Source: Acidovorax sp. GW101-3H11 (GTDB lineage: Bacteria; Pseudomonadota; Gammaproteobacteria; Burkholderiales; Burkholderiaceae_C). From it: a DNA stretch of 64,000 nucleotides. This document shows positions 45,149 through 52,648 of this stretch, piece by piece. The stretch is taken from NCBI RefSeq assembly GCF_001633105.1, contig NZ_LUKZ01000035.1, positions 8,959 through 72,958 of the forward strand. The letters run 5' to 3'. The translations under genes and the position numbers were made by a program. How positions within the stretch are numbered: the first letter of the stretch is position 1; the number at the start of each line of letters is the position of its first letter. The notes beneath the pieces were generated by a model that ran no database searches, was not told where the DNA came from, and was given only the letters and a program-made list of their open reading frames with translations.

Positions 45149-45470
45149 TGCTTGCTTCCCCCGTGATGTAGGGAAGCATTTGGGTAGTTAGCCAATATGG
45201 TGTTGGCCTTGTGCCAGTGCCAAAGTGACCCGCTGGTTCTGGGAGTTTTCCAGCGGCACGCATTTTGTAAAGTTGCGGGGCACTGATTTGGAGAAGGGTT
45301 AGCAGGTGTCCAACTCGCAACCGTTGCGGCTGGTTGAAGTTCAACCCGTCAATGGGTAGCTTCTTTGCCTGTCCCGGCTTCTTCTTTGCCGTGGTTACGG
45401 CCTTTTGTTTTTCTGCTGTTGCGGTTCCCGCCGCCGCTTTCTTCATAAACGAAATTGCCATTTTTTGCAC
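45141..45470 (-). CDS. AlpA/excisionase-like small DNA-binding protein
   Basis: This 109-residue protein has a basic, Lys/Ala-rich N-terminus followed by a winged-helix segment of the MerR/AlpA type: LRVGHLLTLLQISAPQLYKMRAAGKLPEPAGHFGTGTRPTPYW. Such proteins act as excisionases or as activators of integrase genes in P4-like elements. It lies 138 bp downstream of int in the same direction. Starts at residue 1, 4 or 9 are possible. Confidence 0.65.
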   Translation of the reverse strand: MQKMAISFMKKAAAGTATAEKQKAVTTAKKKPGQAKKLPIDGLNFNQPQRLRVGHLLTLLQISAPQLYKMRAAGKLPEPAGHFGTGTRPTPYWLTTQMLPYITGEASNA

Positions 45471-45608
45471 CTTCTAGCGTGTCTGCATTCAAATGCAAAG
45501 GCTTATGGCGCAAAAAAAGAGTGCGCGAAAAAGCCCTTGCGGCTTTCCCGGTGCACTCCATTGCGTGGGATGGTCGGATTATATCAACATCTCTACGGCA
45601 GTCAATAA

Positions 45609-46871
45609 CTAATGACTAACCGCTTTGAGTGGGACTACATTATTTCCCTGTGCCTGCGCCAAATCTACATAATCAGCCCATTCCTGCATTAGTTTTCTGC
45701 GTTTTTCAATTTGGGTGCCGTGCATATACGCCGCTTCCACTTTGCTTTCCAACGTGTGGGCGAGGGCAGTCTCCAGGAGGTCTCGGGGGTAGGCTGTCTG
45801 CTCCCCGCCCCAGGTGCGGAAGGTTGACCGGAACCCGTGAGGCACGGCATCAAGTTGCATGCGGCGCATGACTGCGGTTAGGGTCATGTCGGACAGCACC
45901 TTGCCGCGTGGGCTTGGGAAAACGAGGTCGGTTCCTGCCGTGGGCTCAGTCGCTGCAATCAATTGCAGGGCCTGCTTTGACAGCGGCACGGTGTGCGGCT
46001 TACCTGCCTTCATGCGTTCACCGGGGATAGTCCATAGTCCCTTCTTCAGGTCGATTTCAGCCCACGTTGCCCCGCGTACCTCTCCGCTACGGCTGGCGCA
46101 CAGGATGGCGAATTCAAGGGCTTTTGCCGCTGTGCCCTTCTGCTGGCGTAGGGCACTCATGAAGGTGTGCATTTCCCCGTGAGGGATTGACTTATGGTGC
46201 TCGGTCTTCTGTACCTTGCCGGGATTCTTCAGGATGGCGTCAAGGTGTCCTTTCCAGCGGGCAGGGTTCAGGCCATCGCGGTAGCCGTGGACTGTCGCCC
46301 AGTCCAGCACCTTTTCAACACGCCCGCGCAAGCGTGAGGCAGTCTCGTTTTTGCTGTCCCATAGCGCCGCATTGGCCTTGTCGGGCTGCGGTTGGTTCAG
46401 CACTTCCAACACATGCGGCAATGCAATTGATTGCACGGGCAGTTTGCCAATGATCGGATTGGCGTAGGTCTCCAGCGTGCTACGCCATTGGGCGGCGTGT
46501 TTCGCGTTCTTCCACTGGCCTTCCATGCCAGCAAGGTAGGAATCAACGCACCATGCGAAGGTCTTCAAGCTGGCTTGTTGTGCCAGCAATGCGGCCTTTG
46601 CTGCCTGCCTCTCTGCAACCGGGTCAACACCTTTGCCGATGGCTTCCCGTGTCTCTCTGGCCTTGTTGCGGGCTTCCGCAAGGGAGGTTGACGGGTAGCC
46701 CCCCAAACCGATTTCCCGGCGCTTGGTGCCCGTCCTGACACGAAGAACCCAGGTCTTCCCGCCTGTGGGTGTGACTTCAAGAATCAGGCCAGCAACACCG
46801 CCCACCGCGTGGCTACCGGGCGGAAGGTTCTTCACTTCCAGCGCTGACAGTTCCTTGGCTACCTTCGGCAT
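45609..46871 (-). CDS. int: tyrosine-type site-specific integrase (P4-like, DUF4102)
   Basis: This 420-residue integrase has an N-terminal arm-binding domain of the DUF4102 type (GVAGLILEVTPTGGKTWVLRVRTGTKRREIGLGGYPSTSLAEARNKA). The catalytic residues are Arg261 (CASRSGEVRGATW), His345 and Arg348 (HGFRSTFRTW), His372 (LAHTLESKVEAAY) and Tyr382. It catalyses insertion into and excision from the tRNA-Ser end. ATG 46871 is chosen because the upstream frame contains the arm sites and a palindrome copy. Two further palindrome copies are translated as VQSIAL and LQLIAA within it. Confidence 0.95.
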   Translation of the reverse strand: MPKVAKELSALEVKNLPPGSHAVGGVAGLILEVTPTGGKTWVLRVRTGTKRREIGLGGYPSTSLAEARNKARETREAIGKGVDPVAERQAAKAALLAQQASLKTFAWCVDSYLAGMEGQWKNAKHAAQWRSTLETYANPIIGKLPVQSIALPHVLEVLNQPQPDKANAALWDSKNETASRLRGRVEKVLDWATVHGYRDGLNPARWKGHLDAILKNPGKVQKTEHHKSIPHGEMHTFMSALRQQKGTAAKALEFAILCASRSGEVRGATWAEIDLKKGLWTIPGERMKAGKPHTVPLSKQALQLIAATEPTAGTDLVFPSPRGKVLSDMTLTAVMRRMQLDAVPHGFRSTFRTWGGEQTAYPRDLLETALAHTLESKVEAAYMHGTQIEKRRKLMQEWADYVDLAQAQGNNVVPLKAVSH

Positions 46872-46925
46872 GCTCTGCCCTCCCATATGCGTTCTGCAAT
46901 TGATTGCAGCGGAGGGCCGTAGCCA

Positions 46926-46947
46926 CCCGCCCAAACACCCGCCCAAA
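46926..46947. repeat. right integrase arm-type site
   Basis: This block is identical to the 22-bp block at 40510-40531: two direct copies of CCCGCCCAAA. It lies between the int start codon and attR, 131 bp from attR. Confidence 0.65.
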
Positions 46948-47077
46948 ATTTTACGCTAGAGGGTAGATCTCCGTAAACGTTTGAAGATATGTTTTTGGGT
47001 ATTTTGCCTTGTTTGACAACAAGTTAGCGTAACCATGGGAGATGACTGGAAATCTCCAAAAGTTCTACGGAGGCGGA

Positions 47078-47095
47078 CTCCGTTTCCGCCAAGAT
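47078..47095 (+). other. attR
   Basis: This is the right copy of the 18-bp repeat found at the tRNA-Ser 3' end. Excision between the copies would restore tRNA-Ser directly followed by the terminator at 47097. Confidence 0.9.
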
Positions 47096-47096
47096 A

Positions 47097-47129
47097 AGCC
47101 CCCAGTGCTCCTCGCACTTGGGGCTTTTT
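47097..47129 (+). terminator. original tRNA-Ser terminator, now displaced
   Basis: AGCCCC with an interrupted stem to GGGGCT (inner TGC-TCCTC-GCA) is followed by five T. It starts 1 bp beyond attR and would lie just behind tRNA-Ser in the empty site. Confidence 0.8.
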
Positions 47130-47333
47130 CTTTGCCCGATCCGCTCACACTCCCTGCATTGACCTGAAATTGCTCCGTGCCTGCGCATAGGTGATTCCCG
47201 CATTGCCAAGCGGTAGGGTTGCGTGCTCAATCAGAGGGTCCTAAGAGCCTTGTCCGATCCCTATGGACTCCGGACCCTGCCCGCCGCTTCGGGTGGTGGA
47301 TTGGTGAAGTCCTGGAGAGTCTGGCAAGGTTTC

Positions 47334-47359
47334 AGCCCGCCCTGTGCGGGCTTTTTTTT
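47334..47359 (+). terminator. intrinsic terminator, possibly of a small RNA
   Basis: AGCCCGC-CCTGT-GCGGGCT is followed by seven or more T. No coding gene ends before it; the stretch 47130-47333 has no open frame I can support, so the terminator may end an unannotated small RNA or a long leader. Confidence 0.8.
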
Positions 47360-47492
47360 GTGCTGCTGATCTCTCAGGCTGTGTTTGCCGCTGCATTCCT
47401 GCTGTGTTTCGGCACAGGCCGGTGCGGGGATGCAGGGTATTTTCATGGGCTTGTATGCTGGCGGTTGATGCATGCACCGCACAAGGGCACCC

Positions 47493-48188
47493 ATGACTCC
47501 CCGCCGCACAGCGCACCGCCGCGAACTCTGCCTGACACCCAATGACCTGGATTTCTGCTACCTGCCACGGGTTGCGAGTTCTGTGCCCTCGCATGGCAGC
47601 GAACTGGTGTGCACTGTGGATGCGTCCCGCTTCTTTGCCAACGGAGGCCACCACATTGTTTTTGCTCTTGATTGCGAAGGCGGACAGGGCAGCTACAACC
47701 CGCACTGTGGCCCGATCTGCCGGTATGGCAAGAACCTGTGGGCCGCAGCGCGGGGGTTTATCGTTTTTGGCGATGGTGTGGTGATGGCCGAGGGGTGGAA
47801 CGGGACCGCCATGCCTGCGCTGGCCACCATCGCCAATACCTCGGGTGCAGTGTTCGATCCGGGGCAGCACCCGGTTTTTACGCTGCGCATTGTGGCGGGC
47901 TATCGGCGGGGTGCTTTGGCCAACCGCATGGGGGTCGAGATTCGCGCAGGCGGTTCGGCAGAAGGCGCGCTGCTTTTCGCGGGGGGCATTGAAGGGCCGG
48001 AGTGGGGCGGGGACTGGACGGGAGGCTCCAAGGCGGCCATGGGGGGCATCGCGTCGGGTTTTGTGCCTCCTGCAGCCACCGGGTGCGTGGAAGAGCTGCT
48101 GCCGCGCAGTGCACCCCATGCGGTGTTGGTGATGTCCCGGTTCAGGCTGCGGATGCGTCCGCTGAACCGGGTTCCACTTGGCCCGTGA
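47493..48188 (+). CDS. protein of unknown function
   Basis: This protein of about 231 residues reads MTPRRTAHRRELCLTPNDLD, then HIVFALDCEGGQGSYNPHCGPICRYGKNLWAAARGFIVFGDGVVMAEGW and ends MSRFRLRMRPLNRVPLGP. It is rich in Gly, Ala and beta-type segments and has four cysteines. There is no signal peptide. I recognise no family. A start 7 codons earlier (47472) is also possible. It is convergent with hslR. Confidence 0.55.
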   Translation: MTPRRTAHRRELCLTPNDLDFCYLPRVASSVPSHGSELVCTVDASRFFANGGHHIVFALDCEGGQGSYNPHCGPICRYGKNLWAAARGFIVFGDGVVMAEGWNGTAMPALATIANTSGAVFDPGQHPVFTLRIVAGYRRGALANRMGVEIRAGGSAEGALLFAGGIEGPEWGGDWTGGSKAAMGGIASGFVPPAATGCVEELLPRSAPHAVLVMSRFRLRMRPLNRVPLGP

Positions 48189-48249
48189 GAGAGGCCCCGC
48201 CCACTGCGCAGTCCGCAATGCGGTGGCACGCGCCTTTTTGCCCTCCCGC

Positions 48250-48684
48250 TCACTCGTCGATCGAGGCACTCCAGCGGCTTCCCCAGTCGCCGCTGCCGGG
48301 GCGGCTGACCTTGTCGATCTCGCGCCGGTCGCGTTTGGTGGGTCGGCCTTCTTGCAGGGTGGCGGCGGGCTCGGGGGCCAGGCGGCGCAGCTCGGCGGCT
48401 TTTTCACGCGTGGCGATGCTGTCGGCGGTCTCCTCGTAGAGTTGTTGCGCGACAGGTGCCGGGCCGCGCGCGCCGCTCAGGCCCAGGACACGCACGGTGC
48501 GCGCCACGGGCCCCTGGCGCAATGCCACGGTGTCGCCGCAGCGCAAATCGCGTGCGGGTTTGGCCAACTGGCCGTTGACGGTGACCCGGCCCTTGCCGAT
48601 TTCATCGGTGGCGAGGCTGCGGGTCTTGTAGAAGCGGGCGCACCAGAGCCACTTGTCCAGGCGCATTGTCTCCAGGGTGTTCAT
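48250..48684 (-). CDS. hslR: Hsp15-like S4-domain ribosome-associated protein
   Basis: This 144-residue protein has an N-terminal S4 RNA-binding domain: MRLDKWLWCARFYKTRSLATDEIGKGRVTVNGQLAKPARDLRCGDTV, followed by the basic C-terminal extension PTKRDRREIDKV. Hsp15 binds stalled 50S subunits carrying peptidyl-tRNA. The gene overlaps the sensor kinase gene upstream by 4 bp (ATGA), so it is translated together with the two-component system, an unusual partner. Confidence 0.9.
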   Translation of the reverse strand: MNTLETMRLDKWLWCARFYKTRSLATDEIGKGRVTVNGQLAKPARDLRCGDTVALRQGPVARTVRVLGLSGARGPAPVAQQLYEETADSIATREKAAELRRLAPEPAATLQEGRPTKRDRREIDKVSRPGSGDWGSRWSASIDE

Positions 48685-50153
48685 GGGCGTGATTGTGCCG
48701 CTTGTGCTTCGGGCGGGCCATCGGCCGCAGCGGTGGGCAGCGGCAGGCGCACCACGGCGTCCAGGCCTGCCACCCGGTGGCCCGCGATGCGGTTGGTGAG
48801 CGTGATGCTGCCCTCCAGCGCCTGCACGATTTCGCGGCAGATGGCCAAGCCCAAGCCGCTGCCGGTGCGCACGTCGCCCGCCGAGAAGGGCTGGAACAGC
48901 CGGGCGGCAAGCTCATCGTCGATGCCGGGGCCGTGGTCGCTGATGGCGAGCGCCACATGCCGTCCGTCGCTGCGCAGGTCCACCGTGAGTTCGCTGCCTG
49001 GTGGCGCATGGCGCACGGCGTTGTGCAGCAGGTTGCGGCTCAGTTCTCGCAGCATCCATTCGTGGGACTGCACCAGCGCGGGCTCGGTGTGGATGCCGAA
49101 GTCCAGGTCGCGCTGGGCGATCAGCGGCGAAATTTCCAGCGCCACGGCGCGCAGGATGTCATCGAAGCGGGTGGCGGGCGGGGCGCTTTGCTGGCGCAAC
49201 TGCTCCACCTTGGCCAGGGCCAGCATCTGGTTGGCCAGTTGCGTGGCGCGGTCCACGGTGTCGCTGATCTCGTGCAGGGCCTGGTGCGGCTCCACATCGC
49301 CGCGCAGGGCCGACTGCACCTGGGTCTTGAGCACGGCCAAGGGCGTGCGCAGCTGGTGCGATGCATCGCGCACAAAACGCTTCTGGTGCCGCAGCAGGTG
49401 GCGCAGGCGCTGCATGACCTCATTGGTGGCGTCCACCAGCGGCTGCAGCTCGCGCGGGGCCGTGGGGGCGGCGATGGGGCTCAGGTCGCCCTCGCGCCGG
49501 GCCTGCAACTGCTGGCTGAGCTGGCGCACCGGCCGGGTGGCGCGCTGCACCACCAGCACCACGGTGAAGGCGATCACAGCGATCAGCAGCGCCTGGCGCA
49601 GCAGCGTGTTCCACAGGATCTGCAGGGCCAGGGTTTCGCGCACTTCCAGTGTTTCGGCCACCTGGATCACGGCCATGGCCCGGCCTTGCGAACTGGCCAC
49701 GGGCTGCAGCAGCACGGCCACACGCACATCGCGGTCACGGAACTGGTCGTCGTAGAAGTCCACCAGGGCTGCATAGGGCGGTTTGTCGGGGATGCTGCCA
49801 CGCCACACCGGCAGGTCTTCAAAGCCCGACACCATCTCGCCGCTCAGCGTGGAGACGCGGTAGAACATCTGGCTCTGGTTGTCGGCCTCAAAGGCCTCCA
49901 GGGCCGAATAGGGCACGATGGCGCGCAGCTGGGCTGCGTCATCGAAGCCCTTCACATCCAGCTGCTCGCTGATGCTCTTGGCCGATGCCAGCAGGGTGCG
50001 GTCGTACGCGGTGTTGAGCGATGCCAGCGTCTGGCGGTACAGGCTCCAGGTGTTGAAGCCGATGAACAGCGCCACCGGCAGCAGGATGCCCAGCAGCAGG
50101 CGCCGCCGCAGCGAGTGGTGGCGCGCCACATTCTGGGTCGTGCCCGGGTTCAT
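48681..50153 (-). CDS. tctE: sensor histidine kinase, TctE-like
   Basis: This 490-residue membrane kinase has a TM helix at about residues 18-38 and a periplasmic sensor (VKGFDDAAQLRAIVPYSALEAFE to AVIQVAETLEVRETL). The second TM lies near residue 195, then HAMP, an H box VRDASHQLRTPLAVLKTQVQ, an N box LLHNAVRHAPPGSEL and G boxes DHGPGIDDELAARLF and GSGLGLAICREIV. With the response regulator gene (4-bp overlap) and the divergent tctCBA operon it forms a TctD/TctE-type system sensing tricarboxylates. Confidence 0.9.
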   Translation of the reverse strand: MNPGTTQNVARHHSLRRRLLLGILLPVALFIGFNTWSLYRQTLASLNTAYDRTLLASAKSISEQLDVKGFDDAAQLRAIVPYSALEAFEADNQSQMFYRVSTLSGEMVSGFEDLPVWRGSIPDKPPYAALVDFYDDQFRDRDVRVAVLLQPVASSQGRAMAVIQVAETLEVRETLALQILWNTLLRQALLIAVIAFTVVLVVQRATRPVRQLSQQLQARREGDLSPIAAPTAPRELQPLVDATNEVMQRLRHLLRHQKRFVRDASHQLRTPLAVLKTQVQSALRGDVEPHQALHEISDTVDRATQLANQMLALAKVEQLRQQSAPPATRFDDILRAVALEISPLIAQRDLDFGIHTEPALVQSHEWMLRELSRNLLHNAVRHAPPGSELTVDLRSDGRHVALAISDHGPGIDDELAARLFQPFSAGDVRTGSGLGLAICREIVQALEGSITLTNRIAGHRVAGLDAVVRLPLPTAAADGPPEAQAAQSRP

Positions 50154-50833
50154 GCGTCGGCCCGCAGCAAATAGCCCAGGCCACGCAGTGTCATCAGGGT
50201 CAGGCCCGTGCCCGCCAGCTTCTTGCGCAGCCGGTACACCACCACCTCAATGGCTTCGTACTGCACGTCCAGCTGACCGGGGAACACCAGTTCGTACAGC
50301 CGCTCCTTGGTCACGGCGTGGCCGGGTTGTGCCAACAGCGCGTGCATCAGCGCCAGCTCGCGGGGGGTGAGTTCCATCACCTCGCCGTTCAGGTAGAGCG
50401 CGCCACTGTCCTTGTCGTAGCGGATGGCCCCGATCTGCAGGGTGCTGGGTGCCAGGGGCGCCACGGTGGGGTCGGCACTGCGCCGCACCAGGGCGCGCAG
50501 GCGGGCTTCCAGCTCGTCCAGGTCAAAGGGCTTGGGCAGGTAGTCGTCGGCGCCCGCGTTCAGGCCCATCACGCGGTCGCCCACCGTGCCCCGCGCGGTC
50601 AGGATCAGCACGGGGGTGCGCAGGCCCCGGTTGCGCGCCTGCTGCAGCACCTGCAGGCCATCCAGGCCGGGCAGGGTCAGGTCCAGGATGATGGCGTCGG
50701 GTTGCAGGGCGGCCCATTGGGTGAGGGCTGCACGGCCGTCGCCAACCGCCGTGACCTCCATGCCCCGGCGCGTCAGTGCGCGGTGCAGCGTGGCCTGCAT
50801 GGTGGGGTCGTCTTCTACAAGGAGCAATTGCAT
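50150..50833 (-). CDS. tctD: response regulator, TctD-like (OmpR family)
   Basis: This 227-residue protein has a receiver domain with the phosphate-accepting Asp in AIILDLTLPGLDGL, Thr in LILTARG and Lys in DDYLPKPFDL. A winged-helix DNA-binding domain follows (ELTPRELALMHALLAQPGHAVTKERLYELVF, VEVVVYRLRKKL). ATG 50833 gives MQLLLVEDDPTMQ; a start at 50845 is also possible. It is divergent from tctC with 243 bp between, where its binding sites should lie. Confidence 0.92.
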   Translation of the reverse strand: MQLLLVEDDPTMQATLHRALTRRGMEVTAVGDGRAALTQWAALQPDAIILDLTLPGLDGLQVLQQARNRGLRTPVLILTARGTVGDRVMGLNAGADDYLPKPFDLDELEARLRALVRRSADPTVAPLAPSTLQIGAIRYDKDSGALYLNGEVMELTPRELALMHALLAQPGHAVTKERLYELVFPGQLDVQYEAIEVVVYRLRKKLAGTGLTLMTLRGLGYLLRADA

Positions 50834-51076
50834 GCGCGGGACCATATCACTCCCAAGCAGGCTGCGCGCGCGGCACTGCACTGCACCGCCGCAGGGCTGC
50901 TCGCCGTTTGCTGCGGTTCAAGACGCGTCCGGCCCAGGGCCAGCGCCCCCGCGCAAGGGCCGCCCCGCCGCGACTCAGTGGCTCCAAATGCTAGTGTTTT
51001 CCCTGAGTCTGAGGACAGCCGTTTGACAGGCAGCGCGCGCATCATCGGGCAGTCCGAAAACCAATCAGGAGACTCC

Positions 51077-52036
51077 ATGCGTCGCGATACCTTTCTGAAA
51101 TCACTGGCAGCCATGGCTGCTGCGGGTGTGTTGCCCGTCTCGGCCCAGACGGCGTCTGCCATCAAGATGATGATCCCCGCCAACCCCGGCGGTGGCTGGG
51201 ACACCACCGGCCGTGCGCTGGGCAAGGCCATGCAGGACGCAGGCGCAGCGGCGTCGGTGTCTTATGACAACAAGGGTGGTGCGGCCGGTGCGATTGGCCT
51301 GGCGCAGTTCGTCAACGCCAGCAAGGGCGATGCGAACGCGATGATGGTGATGGGCGCCGTGATGCTGGGCGGCATCATCACCGGCAAGCCTCCTGTGGGC
51401 CTGGACAAGGTCACGCCCCTGGCGCGCCTGACCAGCGAATACAACGTTTTTGTGCTGCCCGCCAACTCGCCCTTCAAGACCATGAAGGACGTGATCGACC
51501 AGCTCAAGAAAGACCCCGGCAGCGTGAAGTGGGGTGGTGGTTCGCGTGGCTCCACCGAACACATCGCCGCCGCCATGATTGCGCGTGAAGTGGGCGTGGA
51601 CCCTGCCAAGATCAACTACGTGGCCTTCCGTGGGGGCGGTGAGGCCACCGCCGCCATCCTGGGCGGCAACGTCACCGTGGGCGGCAGCGGCTACAGCGAG
51701 TTTGCCGAGTACATCACCGCCGGCAAGATGCGCCCCGTGGGTGTGACCTCGGGCACCCGCCTCAAGGGTGTGAACGTGCCCACGCTCAAGGAGCAGGGCA
51801 TCAACGTGGAGATCGGCAACTGGCGCGGCGTGTATGGCGCCCCCGGCATCACGCCCGAGCAGCGCAAGACCCTGATCGACGCGCTGACCAAGACCTACAA
51901 GCACAAGGCCTGGCAGGACGCGATGGAAAAGAACGGCTGGACCCCCGCATGGATGGCGGGCGACGAGTTCGCCAACTTCGTGGACAGCGAATTCGCCAGC
52001 ATGCGCGCCACGATGGCCAAGTCCGGGATGATCTGA
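51077..52036 (+). CDS. tctC: tripartite tricarboxylate transporter substrate-binding protein
   Basis: This 319-residue periplasmic binding protein has a Tat- or Sec-like signal (MRRDTFLKSLAAMAAAGVLPVSAQ), then KMMIPANPGGGWDTTGRALG and VSYDNKGGAAGAIGLAQFV, the Bug-fold signatures. It captures citrate or a related carboxylate for TctA/TctB. AGGAGACTCC precedes the ATG. It is the first gene of tctCBA and lies next to the TctDE regulators. Confidence 0.94.
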   Translation: MRRDTFLKSLAAMAAAGVLPVSAQTASAIKMMIPANPGGGWDTTGRALGKAMQDAGAAASVSYDNKGGAAGAIGLAQFVNASKGDANAMMVMGAVMLGGIITGKPPVGLDKVTPLARLTSEYNVFVLPANSPFKTMKDVIDQLKKDPGSVKWGGGSRGSTEHIAAAMIAREVGVDPAKINYVAFRGGGEATAAILGGNVTVGGSGYSEFAEYITAGKMRPVGVTSGTRLKGVNVPTLKEQGINVEIGNWRGVYGAPGITPEQRKTLIDALTKTYKHKAWQDAMEKNGWTPAWMAGDEFANFVDSEFASMRATMAKSGMI

Positions 52037-52117
52037 TCGGGAGCAAGGCTCGGCTGCCGCACTGCCCACAGGGCAGGGGTGGCGGCCTTGCCTGCTGGTT
52101 GGTGCGAAGGAAAAAAC

Positions 52118-52636
52118 ATGACACAACAACATTCATCGCGCTCCAAGCCCCTGCAGACCCTGGTGGGTTCGGGCCTGGTGCTGCTCTCGCTGGGCCTGGC
52201 CTGGGGGGCCAGCTCCGTCAGCTCCGAGGCGGGCTACGGCGGCGTAGGCCCCAACTTCTTCCCCTGGGTGGTCAGCATCGCTTTGCTGATCTGCGGCGTG
52301 CTCTGTGTGGTGCACGCGCTCACGGGCGGTTTTCGCGAACTGGAAGACGGTTCGGGTGACCCAAGCGCCCACTGGAAGGGCTTCATCTGGGTGTCGGCCG
52401 GGCTGCTGCTCAATGCGCTGCTCATCACCACGCTGGGCTTCATCCTGAGCTGCGCGCTGTGTTTTGTGCTCTCGGTGCGCGGCTTCAAAAGCTCCGAAGG
52501 CGAGCTGGACCTGCGCCTGCAGGCCTGGATCAAGGATTCCTTCATCGGCCTCGCAGTGGCGGCGCCGGTGTACTGGATGTTTACGAAATTGCTGGCCATC
52601 AACCTGCCCGGCCTCACCAACACGGGGTGGCTGTAA
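52118..52636 (+). CDS. tctB: tricarboxylate transporter small membrane subunit
   Basis: This 172-residue protein has four predicted membrane helices, the normal TctB layout (LVGSGLVLLSLGLAWGASSV, FFPWVVSIALLICGVLCVVHAL, VSAGLLLNALLITTLGFILSCALCFVLSV and LAVAAPVYWMFTKLLAI). The GVGPNFFPWVV motif is typical of the family. The start is ATG 52118 after AAGGAAAA. tctA follows 12 bp later. Confidence 0.92.
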   Translation: MTQQHSSRSKPLQTLVGSGLVLLSLGLAWGASSVSSEAGYGGVGPNFFPWVVSIALLICGVLCVVHALTGGFRELEDGSGDPSAHWKGFIWVSAGLLLNALLITTLGFILSCALCFVLSVRGFKSSEGELDLRLQAWIKDSFIGLAVAAPVYWMFTKLLAINLPGLTNTGWL

Positions 52637-52648
52637 GGCCTGCACACC

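Larger units (their letters stand above)
40549..46908. repeat. TGCAATTGATTGCA palindrome family, about ten copies
   Basis: The 14-bp interrupted palindrome (6-bp arms TGCAAT/ATTGCA, centre TG) occurs at 40549, 41981, 42986, 43013, 43369, 45954, 46422 and 46895 exactly, and at 41100 and 45075 with one mismatch; these are start positions. Copies lie in both orientations, in intergenic gaps, and in three genes in different reading frames, giving QSIA, QLIA or NQLL. None was seen outside the element. Such density suggests binding sites for a dedicated protein or a self-spreading repeat. Confidence 0.9.
40441..47095. mobile_element. 6.6-kb integrative element in tRNA-Ser (phage-satellite-like)
   Basis: An identical 18-bp direct repeat, CTCCGTTTCCGCCAAGAT, occurs at 40441-40458 (end of tRNA-Ser) and 47078-47095. 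Between them are a tyrosine integrase next to the right end, an AlpA-like protein, a Xre repressor, an HNH-like protein, a terminase-small-subunit-like HTH protein, an origin-like block and five unknown small genes. Except for one short gene they all read leftward. There are no capsid, tail or conjugation genes. Size and content fit a phage satellite or a minimal integrative element. It contains ten copies of a 14-bp palindrome absent from the flanks. Confidence 0.88.

Noticed and set aside
47190-47260. Sequence GCCAAGCGGTAGGGTTGCGTGCTC considered as a tRNA gene
   Set aside because: A D-arm-like string is present, but no acceptor stem, anticodon arm or T arm could be paired.
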